NCBI GenBank assembly: GCA_020849935.1
Contig: JADZFJ010000169.1
Location: 1-5,928, forward strand
Source: Crocinitomix sp.
Lineage (GTDB): Bacteria > Bacteroidota > Bacteroidia > Flavobacteriales_D > Crocinitomicaceae
Direction: 5' to 3'
DNA length: 5,928 nt
Part shown: piece after piece, positions 1-5,877 of the stretch
Numbering within the stretch: position 1 is the stretch's first letter
How the letters are laid out: every line of letters starts with the position of its first letter
The notes under the pieces: model-generated
What the model was told of the DNA's origin: nothing
Databases searched by the model: none
What the model saw: only the letters and a program-made list of their open reading frames with translations
Position numbers and translations under genes: made by a program

Positions 1-1
1 A

Positions 2-256
2 AATGCTGGAATGAAAATCAATGTTGATTTGTTTTTTTCAGGAAATAAAAAAGACACCGAGTACTTTTTAGAAACGAATAAGGGTACTTCATTTTCCCAT
101 CATTATATCCATGCAGATTCTGACTTTACAGGATTTGCCGGTTATACCTTTCCTTCCATTTATTTGTTAGATCCAGCGGGCAAAACTATTTACCATTGGA
201 CTGGCGATGAAATGAATTATTCAGCACTCGATTATTTGATTGACCTCGAACCATAA
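2..256 (+). CDS. Thioredoxin-fold (redoxin/TlpA-like) protein, C-terminal fragment
   Basis: The frame is open to the left edge (codons for Asn-Ala-Gly precede the first in-frame ATG at 11), so this is most likely the end of a longer gene rather than an 81-residue protein. The visible part resembles the second half of a thioredoxin fold. A beta strand near residues 2-9 (counted from the Met at 11) is followed by a helix and a strand around residues 30-36. Then comes FPSIYLLDPAGK (47-58), where Pro48 sits where the cis-proline of thioredoxins lies, followed by the typical strand-turn-strand and a closing helix ending in LIDLEP. The CxxC or peroxidatic cysteine would be upstream of the window, so the catalytic type cannot be judged. 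The family assignment rests on fold pattern only. The next gene is 95 bases downstream on the same strand. No convincing terminator separates them, but a strong -7 box does. Confidence 0.6.
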   Translation, partial: NAGMKINVDLFFSGNKKDTEYFLETNKGTSFSHHYIHADSDFTGFAGYTFPSIYLLDPAGKTIYHWTGDEMNYSALDYLIDLEP

Positions 257-270
257 GTGAACTTAATCGT

Positions 271-278
271 TATCTTTG
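271..278 (+). promoter_or_regulatory. Putative Bacteroidota-type -7 promoter box for the ispH-uvrB cluster
   Basis: TATCTTTG matches the Bacteroidota housekeeping -7 consensus TAnnTTTG at every defined position. It lies in the only gap before ispH. Transcription would be expected to start a few bases downstream, near 284, giving a leader of roughly 68 bases. No TTG -33 element is found at the usual 17-23 base distance: the nearest TTGs, at 236-238 and 240-242, are too far. The call therefore rests on the -7 box and its position. Confidence 0.5.
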
Positions 279-351
279 TAGCCATCGTTCGGAAATAAAA
301 TTGGGTGGTAGAATACTTGATTTAAGTTACTGAACATAAAAAGAATACGCC

Positions 352-1593
352 TTGAAAACATTTGATATTCCGGAATACTATCGCTCGCCAATCATTAGTC
401 GAGTGAAGGCAATCCGATCGAAAATCGATCAACGAAAAAAGGATTTTACCCCTACCCGATTAGAATTTAATGGACTCGAGATTATCCTCGCGCGCCATTT
501 TGGGTTTTGTTTTGGTGTGGAAAATGCCATCGAAATTTCCTACCGCGCCATTGCTGAAAATCCAGGAAAACGAATCTTTTTGTTAAGTCAAATGATTCAT
601 AACCCCAGCGTTAATCAGGACTTGCAACAAAAAGGAATTACATTTATTCAGGATACCAACGGAAATCAACTCATCCCTTGGGATGAATTAAAAAAAGAAG
701 ACATCGTAATCATTCCTGCCTTTGGAACCACGCTTGAAATTGAGGCGAAACTCGAAAGCATTGGGATTCAAACAAAAACGTACAATACCACGTGTCCTTT
801 TGTCGAACGTGTTTGGAAAAAATCGGAAAAACTTGGTGGCGATAATTATACTGTGGTGATACATGGCAAGGACAAACACGAAGAAACACGAGCCACTTTT
901 TCACATTCACAAGAATTTGCTAAATCGATCATTGTTAAAGACATTCACGAAACACGCATTTTAGGTGAAATCATCAAAGGAGAACGCCCAAAATCAGATT
1001 TTAACCAGTATTTCGAAGGGCGATATTCAGAAGATTTTGATTTTGAACAAGATTTACAACGTGTAGGTGTGGTGAATCAAACCACCATGTTGGCGTCTGA
1101 TACTCAAGAAATTTCCGATCATTTGGCGCTCGTGATGAAAGAAAAATACGGTGAGGAACAAATAGACCATCATTTCGCCAATACCCGTGACACCCTTTGT
1201 TACGCCACTAACGACAATCAAACGGCGACACTTTCACTTTTAAACGAAGCTGCCGATCTGGCCATCGTTGTCGGGGGATATAACAGTTCAAATACTTCCC
1301 ATTTAGTGGAGTTATTGGAAACAAAGTTTAAAACATTTTATATCAAAGATGAAGATGAATTCATTTCATCTTCCGAAATAAACCATTTTGATTTGCACAA
1401 AAACGAAGTAATCAAATCATCTGATTATTTACCTACCAAACGTCCACTTAAAATTATTTTAACAAGTGGCGCTTCGTGTCCCGATGCAACTGTCGATCGG
1501 GTGATTCAACGAATTGGTGAACTTACCAATTGCGATTTGGACATCGAAACGGCCTTAACAAAAATTAAACTCCAGTTTAATGAAAGCGTTTGA
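352..1593 (+). CDS. ispH: 4-hydroxy-3-methylbut-2-enyl diphosphate reductase (IspH/LytB)
   Basis: This 413-residue protein is the iron-sulfur enzyme that reduces HMBPP to IPP and DMAPP, the last step of the MEP pathway, in the cytoplasm. The three cluster-ligand cysteines are visible: Cys53 in GFCFGV, Cys148 in NTTCPFV and Cys283 in DTLCYAT. The substrate-pocket residues also stand out: His83 (HNP), His176 and Glu178 in KHEET, the QTT at 243-245, the NSSN at 311-314 and Ser375 in SGAS. The E. coli His74 position appears to be Phe124 (PAFG), as I recall for plant/cyanobacterial-type long IspH. At 413 residues it exceeds the roughly 315 of E. coli, mostly through a 45-residue N-terminal extension and insertions around 185-235. 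The start is a TTG at 352. It gives MKTFDIPEYYRS, which matches the N-terminus I recall for Bacteroidota homologues, and the next in-frame ATG (Met81) would remove Cys53. There is no Shine-Dalgarno. The 3' end overlaps uvrB by 14 bases. Confidence 0.96.
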   Translation: MKTFDIPEYYRSPIISRVKAIRSKIDQRKKDFTPTRLEFNGLEIILARHFGFCFGVENAIEISYRAIAENPGKRIFLLSQMIHNPSVNQDLQQKGITFIQDTNGNQLIPWDELKKEDIVIIPAFGTTLEIEAKLESIGIQTKTYNTTCPFVERVWKKSEKLGGDNYTVVIHGKDKHEETRATFSHSQEFAKSIIVKDIHETRILGEIIKGERPKSDFNQYFEGRYSEDFDFEQDLQRVGVVNQTTMLASDTQEISDHLALVMKEKYGEEQIDHHFANTRDTLCYATNDNQTATLSLLNEAADLAIVVGGYNSSNTSHLVELLETKFKTFYIKDEDEFISSSEINHFDLHKNEVIKSSDYLPTKRPLKIILTSGASCPDATVDRVIQRIGELTNCDLDIETALTKIKLQFNESV

Positions 1594-3607
1594 GCTCCAT
1601 TCTGAATTTAAACCAACTGGCGATCAACCAGAAGCGATTCGCCAATTGGTGGAAGGATTAAACGATGGCGTTCGTTACCAAACTCTTTTGGGTGTTACGG
1701 GAAGTGGTAAAACCTTTTCAATGGCAAATGTCATTCAAGCGGTCAACCGACCAACTTTAATTTTATCGCATAATAAAACCTTAGCGGCGCAATTGTATGG
1801 CGAGTTTAAAAGCTTTTTCCCTAACAATGCTGTCGAATATTTTGTCTCTTATTACGATTATTATCAACCAGAAGCCTATTTACCAACGACCAATACCTTT
1901 ATTGAAAAGGACATGTCGATCAATGATGAAATAGAAAAACTGCGATTGGCTGCCACATCTGCCCTTTTATCTGGTCGAAAAGATGTGATCATTGTAGCAT
2001 CCGTTTCGTGTATTTATGGGGTTGGTAATCCTGAGGAATTTGAAAAAAGTATCATCCCAATTAAAAAAGGATTGGTCGTTTCACGCAATAAATTTCTTTT
2101 AAATCTGGTTCAAAATCTGTATTCGCGGAATGATATCGACCCAAAAAGAGGAAATTTTCGTGTAAAAGGAGACACCATCGATTTGTTTTTGGCGTATGCC
2201 GATCATGCCCTCCGCATCATCTTTTGGGGAGATGAAATTGAGGAAATTTATACGTTCGATCCTGAAGACAATCAGAAAATTGAACATTTTGAAGCCATCA
2301 ATATCTTCCCTGCTAACATCTTTGTTTCCAGTCAAGATACCATTAACAGTGCCATTCGCCAAATTGAAATTGACATCGGCGAACATGTGGAATATTTTAA
2401 ACGAGAAGGTAAATTAATTGAAGCACAGCGGATTGATGAACGGGCAAATTACGATTTAGAAATGATTCGTGAGCTGGGTTATTGTTCTGGTATCGAAAAT
2501 TATTCAAGGTATTTTGACAAACGTGAACCTGGTTCACGGCCTTATTGTTTGTTGGATTATTTTCCATCAGATTTTATCATGATGATTGATGAAAGTCACG
2601 CCACAATTCCACAAATCAAAGCCATGTACGGCGGAGATCGTTCGCGTAAAACGAATTTGGTGGATTATGGTTTCCGTTTACCGGCTGCCATGGACAATCG
2701 CCCCTTGAAATTCGAGGAGTTTGAAATGATTACCAGTCAAACCATCTATGTGAGTGCTACGCCTGCAGATTATGAATTGGAAAAATCAGAAGGGGTAGTC
2801 ATCGAACAAGTCATTCGTCCAACTGGATTGCTCGATCCGCAAATTGAAGTGCGTCCGAGCGAAAATCAAATTGACGATTTAATCGAAGAAATTCATATCC
2901 GAAAAGACCGTAGCGAACGAGTTTTAGTCACTACCCTCACCAAACGTATGGCGGAGGAATTGCAGAAATATTTGGATAAACTTGGAATTCCTTGCCGTTA
3001 TATCCATTCAGATGTGGATACTTTAGAACGTGTAGAAATTCTAAGACAATTGCGTTTAGGCGTTTTTGATGTGCTCATTGGGGTGAATTTATTGAGAGAA
3101 GGGTTGGATTTACCTGAAGTTTCCTTGGTGGCGATTATTGATGCGGATAAAGAAGGTTTTTTAAGATCGGAACGGTCATTAACCCAAACAGTCGGTCGTG
3201 CCGCGAGAAATGTAAACGGTTCGGTAATCATGTACGCCGATAAAATCACCCACAGCATGCAAATGACCATCGACGAAACCAATCGACGTCGAGCCATTCA
3301 AGAAGCGTATAATACGGAACATGGCATCGTACCAACACAAATAAAACGAACCACAGAAAGCATCATGCAACAAACCAAAGTAGCAGGTTCGCGTGCGCAA
3401 GAAGTGATGTACGAAACAAACAGTGTAGAAATAGCCATGGCAGCCGATCCAGTCTTGGAATACATGACCAAAGATCAACTCCAAAAGACCTTTAAAAAGG
3501 TAAAAAGCGACATGGAAGCCGCTGCAAAAAAATTAGATTTCATCGAAGCTGCACGTTTGCGGGACGAGATGTTTGTACTTGAAAATAAACTAAAAATCTT
3601 TGAATGA
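1580..3607 (+). CDS. uvrB: Excinuclease ABC subunit B (UvrB)
   Basis: This 675-residue protein (E. coli UvrB has 673) is the DNA-loading and damage-verifying ATPase of nucleotide excision repair. It works with UvrA and then recruits UvrC. Visible in order are the Q-motif-like TGDQPEAI (13-20), Walker A GVTGSGKT (38-45), the beta-hairpin tyrosines Tyr91, Tyr92, Tyr94 and Tyr95 that clamp DNA, the DESH Walker B box (337-340), VSATP (391-395), and helicase motif VI QTVGRAARN with Arg540 and Arg543. The C-terminal UVR domain (about 631-675) is a charged coiled-coil hairpin that binds UvrC. The ATG at 1580 gives MKAFELHSEFKPTGDQ, which aligns with the family N-terminus, so the overlap with ispH is real. 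One small oddity is IDLFLAYAD, where the family usually has IDIFP followed by a similar stretch. No frameshift or missing catalytic residue was found. It is probably cotranscribed with ispH and with the 135-residue gene that follows. Confidence 0.98.
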   Translation: MKAFELHSEFKPTGDQPEAIRQLVEGLNDGVRYQTLLGVTGSGKTFSMANVIQAVNRPTLILSHNKTLAAQLYGEFKSFFPNNAVEYFVSYYDYYQPEAYLPTTNTFIEKDMSINDEIEKLRLAATSALLSGRKDVIIVASVSCIYGVGNPEEFEKSIIPIKKGLVVSRNKFLLNLVQNLYSRNDIDPKRGNFRVKGDTIDLFLAYADHALRIIFWGDEIEEIYTFDPEDNQKIEHFEAINIFPANIFVSSQDTINSAIRQIEIDIGEHVEYFKREGKLIEAQRIDERANYDLEMIRELGYCSGIENYSRYFDKREPGSRPYCLLDYFPSDFIMMIDESHATIPQIKAMYGGDRSRKTNLVDYGFRLPAAMDNRPLKFEEFEMITSQTIYVSATPADYELEKSEGVVIEQVIRPTGLLDPQIEVRPSENQIDDLIEEIHIRKDRSERVLVTTLTKRMAEELQKYLDKLGIPCRYIHSDVDTLERVEILRQLRLGVFDVLIGVNLLREGLDLPEVSLVAIIDADKEGFLRSERSLTQTVGRAARNVNGSVIMYADKITHSMQMTIDETNRRRAIQEAYNTEHGIVPTQIKRTTESIMQQTKVAGSRAQEVMYETNSVEIAMAADPVLEYMTKDQLQKTFKKVKSDMEAAAKKLDFIEAARLRDEMFVLENKLKIFE

Positions 3608-4011
3608 TAGAAGAAGTAGAAAAATTACTCACCCACAGCGTTGAATATGCCTCCGAAATTTTAACCGACACCGGCGAATGTTACCCATTCGGCGCATTTT
3701 TGGACACCATCGGCAACGTGCACCCTTTAGAAATGGAAGTGGAAGACACCAAAAACATGCCCACCATCGGCAAAGTCATCAACGGCCTCACCATTTATTG
3801 CGAAACCGAATATGCCGCAGCAAAAATGCGCGGATACGCCCTCGCTTACGAAGTAAAATTACAGTTAACCGTCGATGCCGAACCAATTGATGCCATTTGT
3901 TTTGAAATGACCCATTGCGATCAATCAACCATGGACCTGTATTACCTCCCCTTCAAATCCCTAGGTGATAAAAAAGCGACAATTGGTGAATTATTTGCGG
4001 TGAAGCGGTAA
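3604..4011 (+). CDS. Hypothetical 135-residue protein coupled to uvrB
   Basis: I do not recognise a named family. The gene starts inside the uvrB stop region (ATGA, 4-base overlap), which implies translational coupling, and ends in tandem stops TAATAA. The protein is small, soluble and acidic in its first half, with no signal peptide or membrane segment. An amphipathic helix (about 1-20) leads into ECYPFGAFLDTIGNVHPLEME (25-45), which looks like a strand-turn-strand with a YPFG core. A central IYCETEYAAAKMRGYALAYEVKL (64-86) looks like a strand plus helix, and there are further strands near 96-103 and 111-116. Four cysteines occur at 26, 66, 99 and 105, with His104 beside Cys105, but they do not form an obvious CxxC metal site. 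Base composition is richer in G+C than its neighbours: 3661-3720 has 32 G/C of 60. The clean reading frame, length and overlap make it a real gene. The position downstream of uvrB is not enough to infer a role in repair. Confidence 0.85.
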   Translation: MIEEVEKLLTHSVEYASEILTDTGECYPFGAFLDTIGNVHPLEMEVEDTKNMPTIGKVINGLTIYCETEYAAAKMRGYALAYEVKLQLTVDAEPIDAICFEMTHCDQSTMDLYYLPFKSLGDKKATIGELFAVKR

Positions 4012-4044
4012 TAAATGTTGGGGGGATGGTTTCCATTACCTAAT

Positions 4045-4173
4045 CCTGCTATCCGCTAAAGTTGCCGCCTTAGCGCAAAAGGCAATTAGGCTGTTTTGCC
4101 TGTTTCCGCTGGTCACATTCAAACAACCAATTGGCTAAATGCGCTAAACCACCAAGCTATCGCTCCTATCAGG
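4045..4173. repeat. Possible small interspersed element with imperfect inverted ends
   Basis: The left end (CCTGCTATCCGCT, 4045-4057) and the reverse complement of the right end (4161-4173, reading CCTGATAGGAGCG) agree at 8 of 13 positions. The hexamer TCCGCT recurs at 4105-4110. Inside are alternative short stems: GCCTT 4067-4071 with AAGGC 4079-4083, TTGCC 4062-4066 with GGCAA 4081-4085, and GCAAAA 4075-4080 with TTTTGC 4094-4099. From memory, a CCTGCTATCCGCT motif paired with a downstream TATCAGGG-like end recurs between genes in flavobacterial genomes, which makes a dispersed repeat plausible. I cannot confirm other copies from this window. Confidence 0.35.
4062..4100 (+). terminator. Weak hairpin cluster that could end the uvrB transcript
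   Basis: Mutually exclusive stems of 5-6 base pairs lie about 50 bases after the last stop codon of the cluster: 4067-4071 with 4079-4083 (7-base loop), 4062-4066 with 4081-4085, and 4075-4080 with 4094-4099 (13-base loop). No run of T longer than four follows, so this is not a textbook intrinsic terminator. It is listed only because it is the best candidate at the end of the cluster. Confidence 0.2.
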
Positions 4174-4187
4174 GGTATGATATTTCG

Positions 4188-4210
4188 ATCTGTGAATACC
4201 TGTTTAATCT
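4188..4210. repeat. Degenerate direct repeat, copy 1
   Basis: A 23-base unit with three CTG-like pentamers (ATCTG 4188, ACCTG 4198, ATCTA 4207) spaced 10 and 9 bases. It matches copy 2 (4265-4287) at 17 of 23 positions without gaps, and the two starts are 77 bases apart. It lies immediately left of the REP-like hairpin. Confidence 0.55.
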
Positions 4211-4215
4211 ATACA

Positions 4216-4238
4216 GGCACGAGTGAGACACTCGCGCC
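4216..4238. repeat. REP-like hairpin
   Basis: The arms GGC-A-CGAGTG (4216-4225) and CACTCG-C-GCC (4229-4238) are complementary at 9 of 10 positions, with one A/C mismatch, around an AGA loop. The stem is much more G+C rich than its surroundings. A short outer stem, CCTGT 4199-4203 with ACAGG 4213-4217, competes with its base. G+C-rich imperfect palindromes of this form, with a GAGACGCTCG-like core, are as I recall common dispersed repeats in Bacteroidota. In other bacteria, REP hairpins are mobilised by RAYT transposases. No transposase is present here, so mobility is inference. Confidence 0.6.
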
Positions 4239-4264
4239 ATCCGTATATATTAAACTTTTAGAAA

Positions 4265-4289
4265 ATCTGCAAATTTCTGCGTAATCTGC
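4265..4289. repeat. Degenerate direct repeat, copy 2 (three TCTGC units)
   Basis: Three exact TCTGC pentamers begin at 4266, 4276 and 4285, the same 10/9 spacing as copy 1. The stretch ends in CTGCGGGAG before an A-rich run. It resembles dispersed ATCTGCGTAATCTGCGGG-type sequence that I recall between genes of Bacteroidota. With copy 1 it brackets the hairpin and suggests one composite element of about 100 bases. Confidence 0.55.
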
Positions 4290-4427
4290 GGGAGAAAACA
4301 ATTTAGCTTGAAGAGTTTGTTTTATAGAGAGTCAAGTACAAAAATTGAGATTAAAACAGTAAACAATACTCACTAACTTCCGTTTAAAACTTTTATAAAA
4401 TCCATTTCATCTAGCTAAGCACACTAA

Positions 4428-4458
4428 TTGGTTTTTATTGTCAATTTGTGTATATTTA
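4428..4458 (+). promoter_or_regulatory. Possible promoter for the 392-residue gene
   Basis: TTG at 4428-4430 is followed after 20 bases by TATATTTA (4451-4458). This fits the Bacteroidota pattern TTG-N17-23-TAnnTTTG except for the last base. It would give a leader of about 100 bases. AT-rich sequence produces such matches easily, so this is only the best candidate seen upstream of 4563. Confidence 0.25.
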
Positions 4459-4511
4459 TGAGTTAGCCACACTGGATTTACCTCTATTTTTAAGAATAAT
4501 TCATAAATATA
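4451..4511. repeat. 15-base inverted repeat upstream of the 392-residue gene
   Basis: The arms 4451-4465 and 4497-4511 are reverse complements at 14 of 15 positions, the odd pair being a possible G-T wobble at 4462/4500. They are separated by 31 bases. The left arm coincides with the candidate -7 box and the right arm ends 51 bases before the ATG. It could be a paired regulator site or an RNA stem. The outer ten bases are almost all A/T, so chance is a serious alternative. Confidence 0.4.
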
Positions 4512-4562
4512 GTGTATGTTTAAATTCTAAATTTTTCACTTCACAATAAACCTAGCTTATTT

Positions 4563-5741
4563 ATGCAAACTCAATCTACTTTTCAGAAAGCCTACACCGA
4601 TCTTTTTACTGCCTATACTGGCCCTATGGGTAAGGGTCAAGGTCAGCCAGGAATAGGCACACTTGCTGCCAATGCTGCTGCTACCAAGGCAGGACCAGAT
4701 TCACCTCTGTTATATGCCTATGGGGCAAACCTAGCTTGGTTTGCAACCAACCAGACGCTCCAACCAACTTCGTCTGAAACAATTTCACCGATACTTTCCA
4801 GTGGCTTTGCCCCAGGGATGATAGAACTAGCTGCGGTATCCCACTTGGGGCCTGCGATTGGATCGCTTATACGTTTGCAAGAAAACGGCACTGAGCAAGA
4901 TAACTATGAGGTAATGAATTCTATCGAAAAATTGCTAACATGCTCGAAAGAGGCGAAACGAATGAATACTGCCGATGCCTGGACTGAAATCAATCCAATC
5001 TTCAGTACCTATGCTAATGACCTCACCACCATGATTGAAGCTGGGCTAGGACAGGTCAATCACTATCTTGCTAGAGTTAGTGCAGGTCAAACACCTTTGA
5101 ATTTTGAAACCTTTCGAACAGAATTACTCAACCCATCGCATTCAAAATTTCCTTCTTTCGATTCGGTCATGATCGCAACATTTGCACTTGCTAACCTTGC
5201 GAATCATTATCAAGTATTAACCTGGCTTGACAATACGATTACTGATGCAGCGAGCATTCCTAAAATGACAGTACTTTTATCCGGAAGTGCTGGGCGCGCA
5301 ACCGCTGGACTTACCGCAAAGACAAATCCTTCTTATTTGCGGCTTATGGCTTGGGCAAAGAGCAAGGGCTATTCTTTGAAAAGCCAAATTTATATTGCAC
5401 CTTTTGGACCAGCATTCAGCGTTCCAAGTACAGATAAATTCGACTGGTATTCTTTGGAGAAAACCGCCCGTGGTATCTGGTGGCAAACCGAACTAGCGGT
5501 AGGACTTAGCGAACCAATGTTTAAGGATTATCCCTCTGAAAAACAATTAGATGGAATCCTTGGCGAGTCTGAAATAACAGAACCAAGCATGGCAGATTTT
5601 ATGAGACGCCTAAAATATTCACTTGGACATTCCACACAAGAACTCGCCAGTAGTACTTCTGGTTATATACTTCGCTCCTTACTGAAAAACGGAACCCAGC
5701 CAGCAGGCCTTTGGATTCCAGGTCTTTCAAACAACGTATAA
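4563..5741 (+). CDS. Uncharacterised 392-residue soluble protein
   Basis: I do not recognise the family. The ATG at 4563 is the only start after the in-frame stop at 4521-4523, and no Shine-Dalgarno precedes it. There is no signal peptide or convincing membrane helix, so it is probably cytoplasmic. A Gly/Ala/Pro-rich segment (19-49) is followed by mostly helical sequence (about 50-230). A strand-like TVLLSGSAGRATAGLTA (236-252) follows, then YIAPFGPAFSVP (277-288) and a Trp-rich stretch with Trp295, Trp306 and Trp307. The only cysteine is Cys127. Codon use departs from uvrB: of the first 11 leucine codons 8 are CTN, whereas in the first nine of uvrB only two are. This hints at different ancestry or expression level. 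A very tentative thought is the heme-dependent dioxygenase (IDO/PrnB-like) fold, because of the GSAG motif and similar length, but no clear proximal-histidine motif was found. The next gene is a TetR-type regulator on the same strand. Confidence 0.85.
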   Translation: MQTQSTFQKAYTDLFTAYTGPMGKGQGQPGIGTLAANAAATKAGPDSPLLYAYGANLAWFATNQTLQPTSSETISPILSSGFAPGMIELAAVSHLGPAIGSLIRLQENGTEQDNYEVMNSIEKLLTCSKEAKRMNTADAWTEINPIFSTYANDLTTMIEAGLGQVNHYLARVSAGQTPLNFETFRTELLNPSHSKFPSFDSVMIATFALANLANHYQVLTWLDNTITDAASIPKMTVLLSGSAGRATAGLTAKTNPSYLRLMAWAKSKGYSLKSQIYIAPFGPAFSVPSTDKFDWYSLEKTARGIWWQTELAVGLSEPMFKDYPSEKQLDGILGESEITEPSMADFMRRLKYSLGHSTQELASSTSGYILRSLLKNGTQPAGLWIPGLSNNV

Positions 5742-5785
5742 AAGAAATAGCTACAAGGGCTCGCAAAAACTTGGCGTATGATCTT

Positions 5786-5858
5786 TTGTATCCAGACAAA
5801 TAAATACTTTTAAAAAAACAGACAGACCAGTCTGTATTGTCTTATTTTTATATATTTT
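5786..5858 (+). promoter_or_regulatory. Possible promoter region of the tetR-type gene
   Basis: Two imperfect -7 boxes are visible. TACTTTTA (5805-5812) has a TTG at 5786-5788, 16 bases upstream, and would put the start of transcription just before the palindrome. TATATTTT (5851-5858) lies just downstream of the palindrome, with no TTG at proper distance. In either case the palindrome would be well placed to block transcription. I cannot choose between them. Confidence 0.25.
5822..5835. promoter_or_regulatory. Palindromic operator, probably of the TetR-type regulator
   Basis: ACAGAC-CA-GTCTGT is a perfect 6-base inverted repeat with a 2-base spacer, 42 bases before the start of a TetR/AcrR-type gene. 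AGAC/GTCT half-sites of this kind are typical of autoregulated TetR-family repressors. A partially overlapping pair, AGACA 5820-5824 with TGTCT 5838-5842, might widen the site. Binding is inferred from position and symmetry. Confidence 0.6.
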
Positions 5859-5877
5859 CACTAAAATCAATTGAACA

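Larger units (their letters stand above)
4012..4562. other. Gene-free intergenic region with repeat-like structure
   Basis: This 551-base stretch separates the ispH-uvrB cluster from the 392-residue gene. I see no tRNA, rRNA or credible protein gene in it. The only sizeable open frame (4096-4284) begins at TTG and merely reads through the repeats. The left half (about 4040-4300) carries hairpins and direct repeats described separately. The stretch 4300-4425 is plain AT-rich sequence in which I see nothing convincing. The right end (4428-4562) holds a possible promoter and an inverted repeat. No classic hairpin-plus-T-tract terminator follows the 135-residue gene, although the hairpins near 4062-4100 could serve. 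Confidence 0.75.
5742..5877. other. Spacer between the 392-residue gene and the tetR-type gene
   Basis: This stretch of 136 bases has no gene. It contains a weak stem (TTTGT 5785-5789 with ACAAA 5796-5800), the 5822-5835 palindrome and the AT-rich leader of the regulator gene. No intrinsic terminator is evident after the 392-residue gene, so read-through into the regulator is possible. Confidence 0.7.

Noticed and set aside
11..256. Complete 81-residue protein starting at the ATG at 11
   Set aside because: The frame stays open to the left edge and the sequence matches only the second half of a thioredoxin fold, so an internal Met is more likely.
2099..2386. 95-residue reverse-strand open frame inside uvrB
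   Set aside because: It lies wholly inside a certain uvrB coding region, has no recognisable domain, and has no start context or independent neighbours. It is a shadow frame.
3179..3484. 101-residue reverse-strand frame rich in Cys, Phe and His
   Set aside because: It is antisense to the conserved C-terminal part of uvrB. Its odd composition follows from the complementary codons.
4096..4284. 62-residue open frame in the intergenic region
   Set aside because: It starts with TTG, has no homology that I recognise, and its second half is simply a translation of the REP-like hairpin and the TCTGC repeats.
4188..4289. CRISPR array
   Set aside because: The two 23-base repeats are degenerate, only two in number, have no uniform spacers, and are separated by a hairpin. 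No cas genes are present.
4391..4400. Perfect 10-base palindrome TTTTATAAAA
   Set aside because: It is only A/T and sits in an AT-rich stretch with no gene boundary next to it, so it is easily due to chance.
5599..5799. 66-residue reverse-strand frame at the end of the 392-residue gene
   Set aside because: It overlaps the sense gene for most of its length, has no family pattern and no promoter of its own. I did not accept it as a divergent gene.
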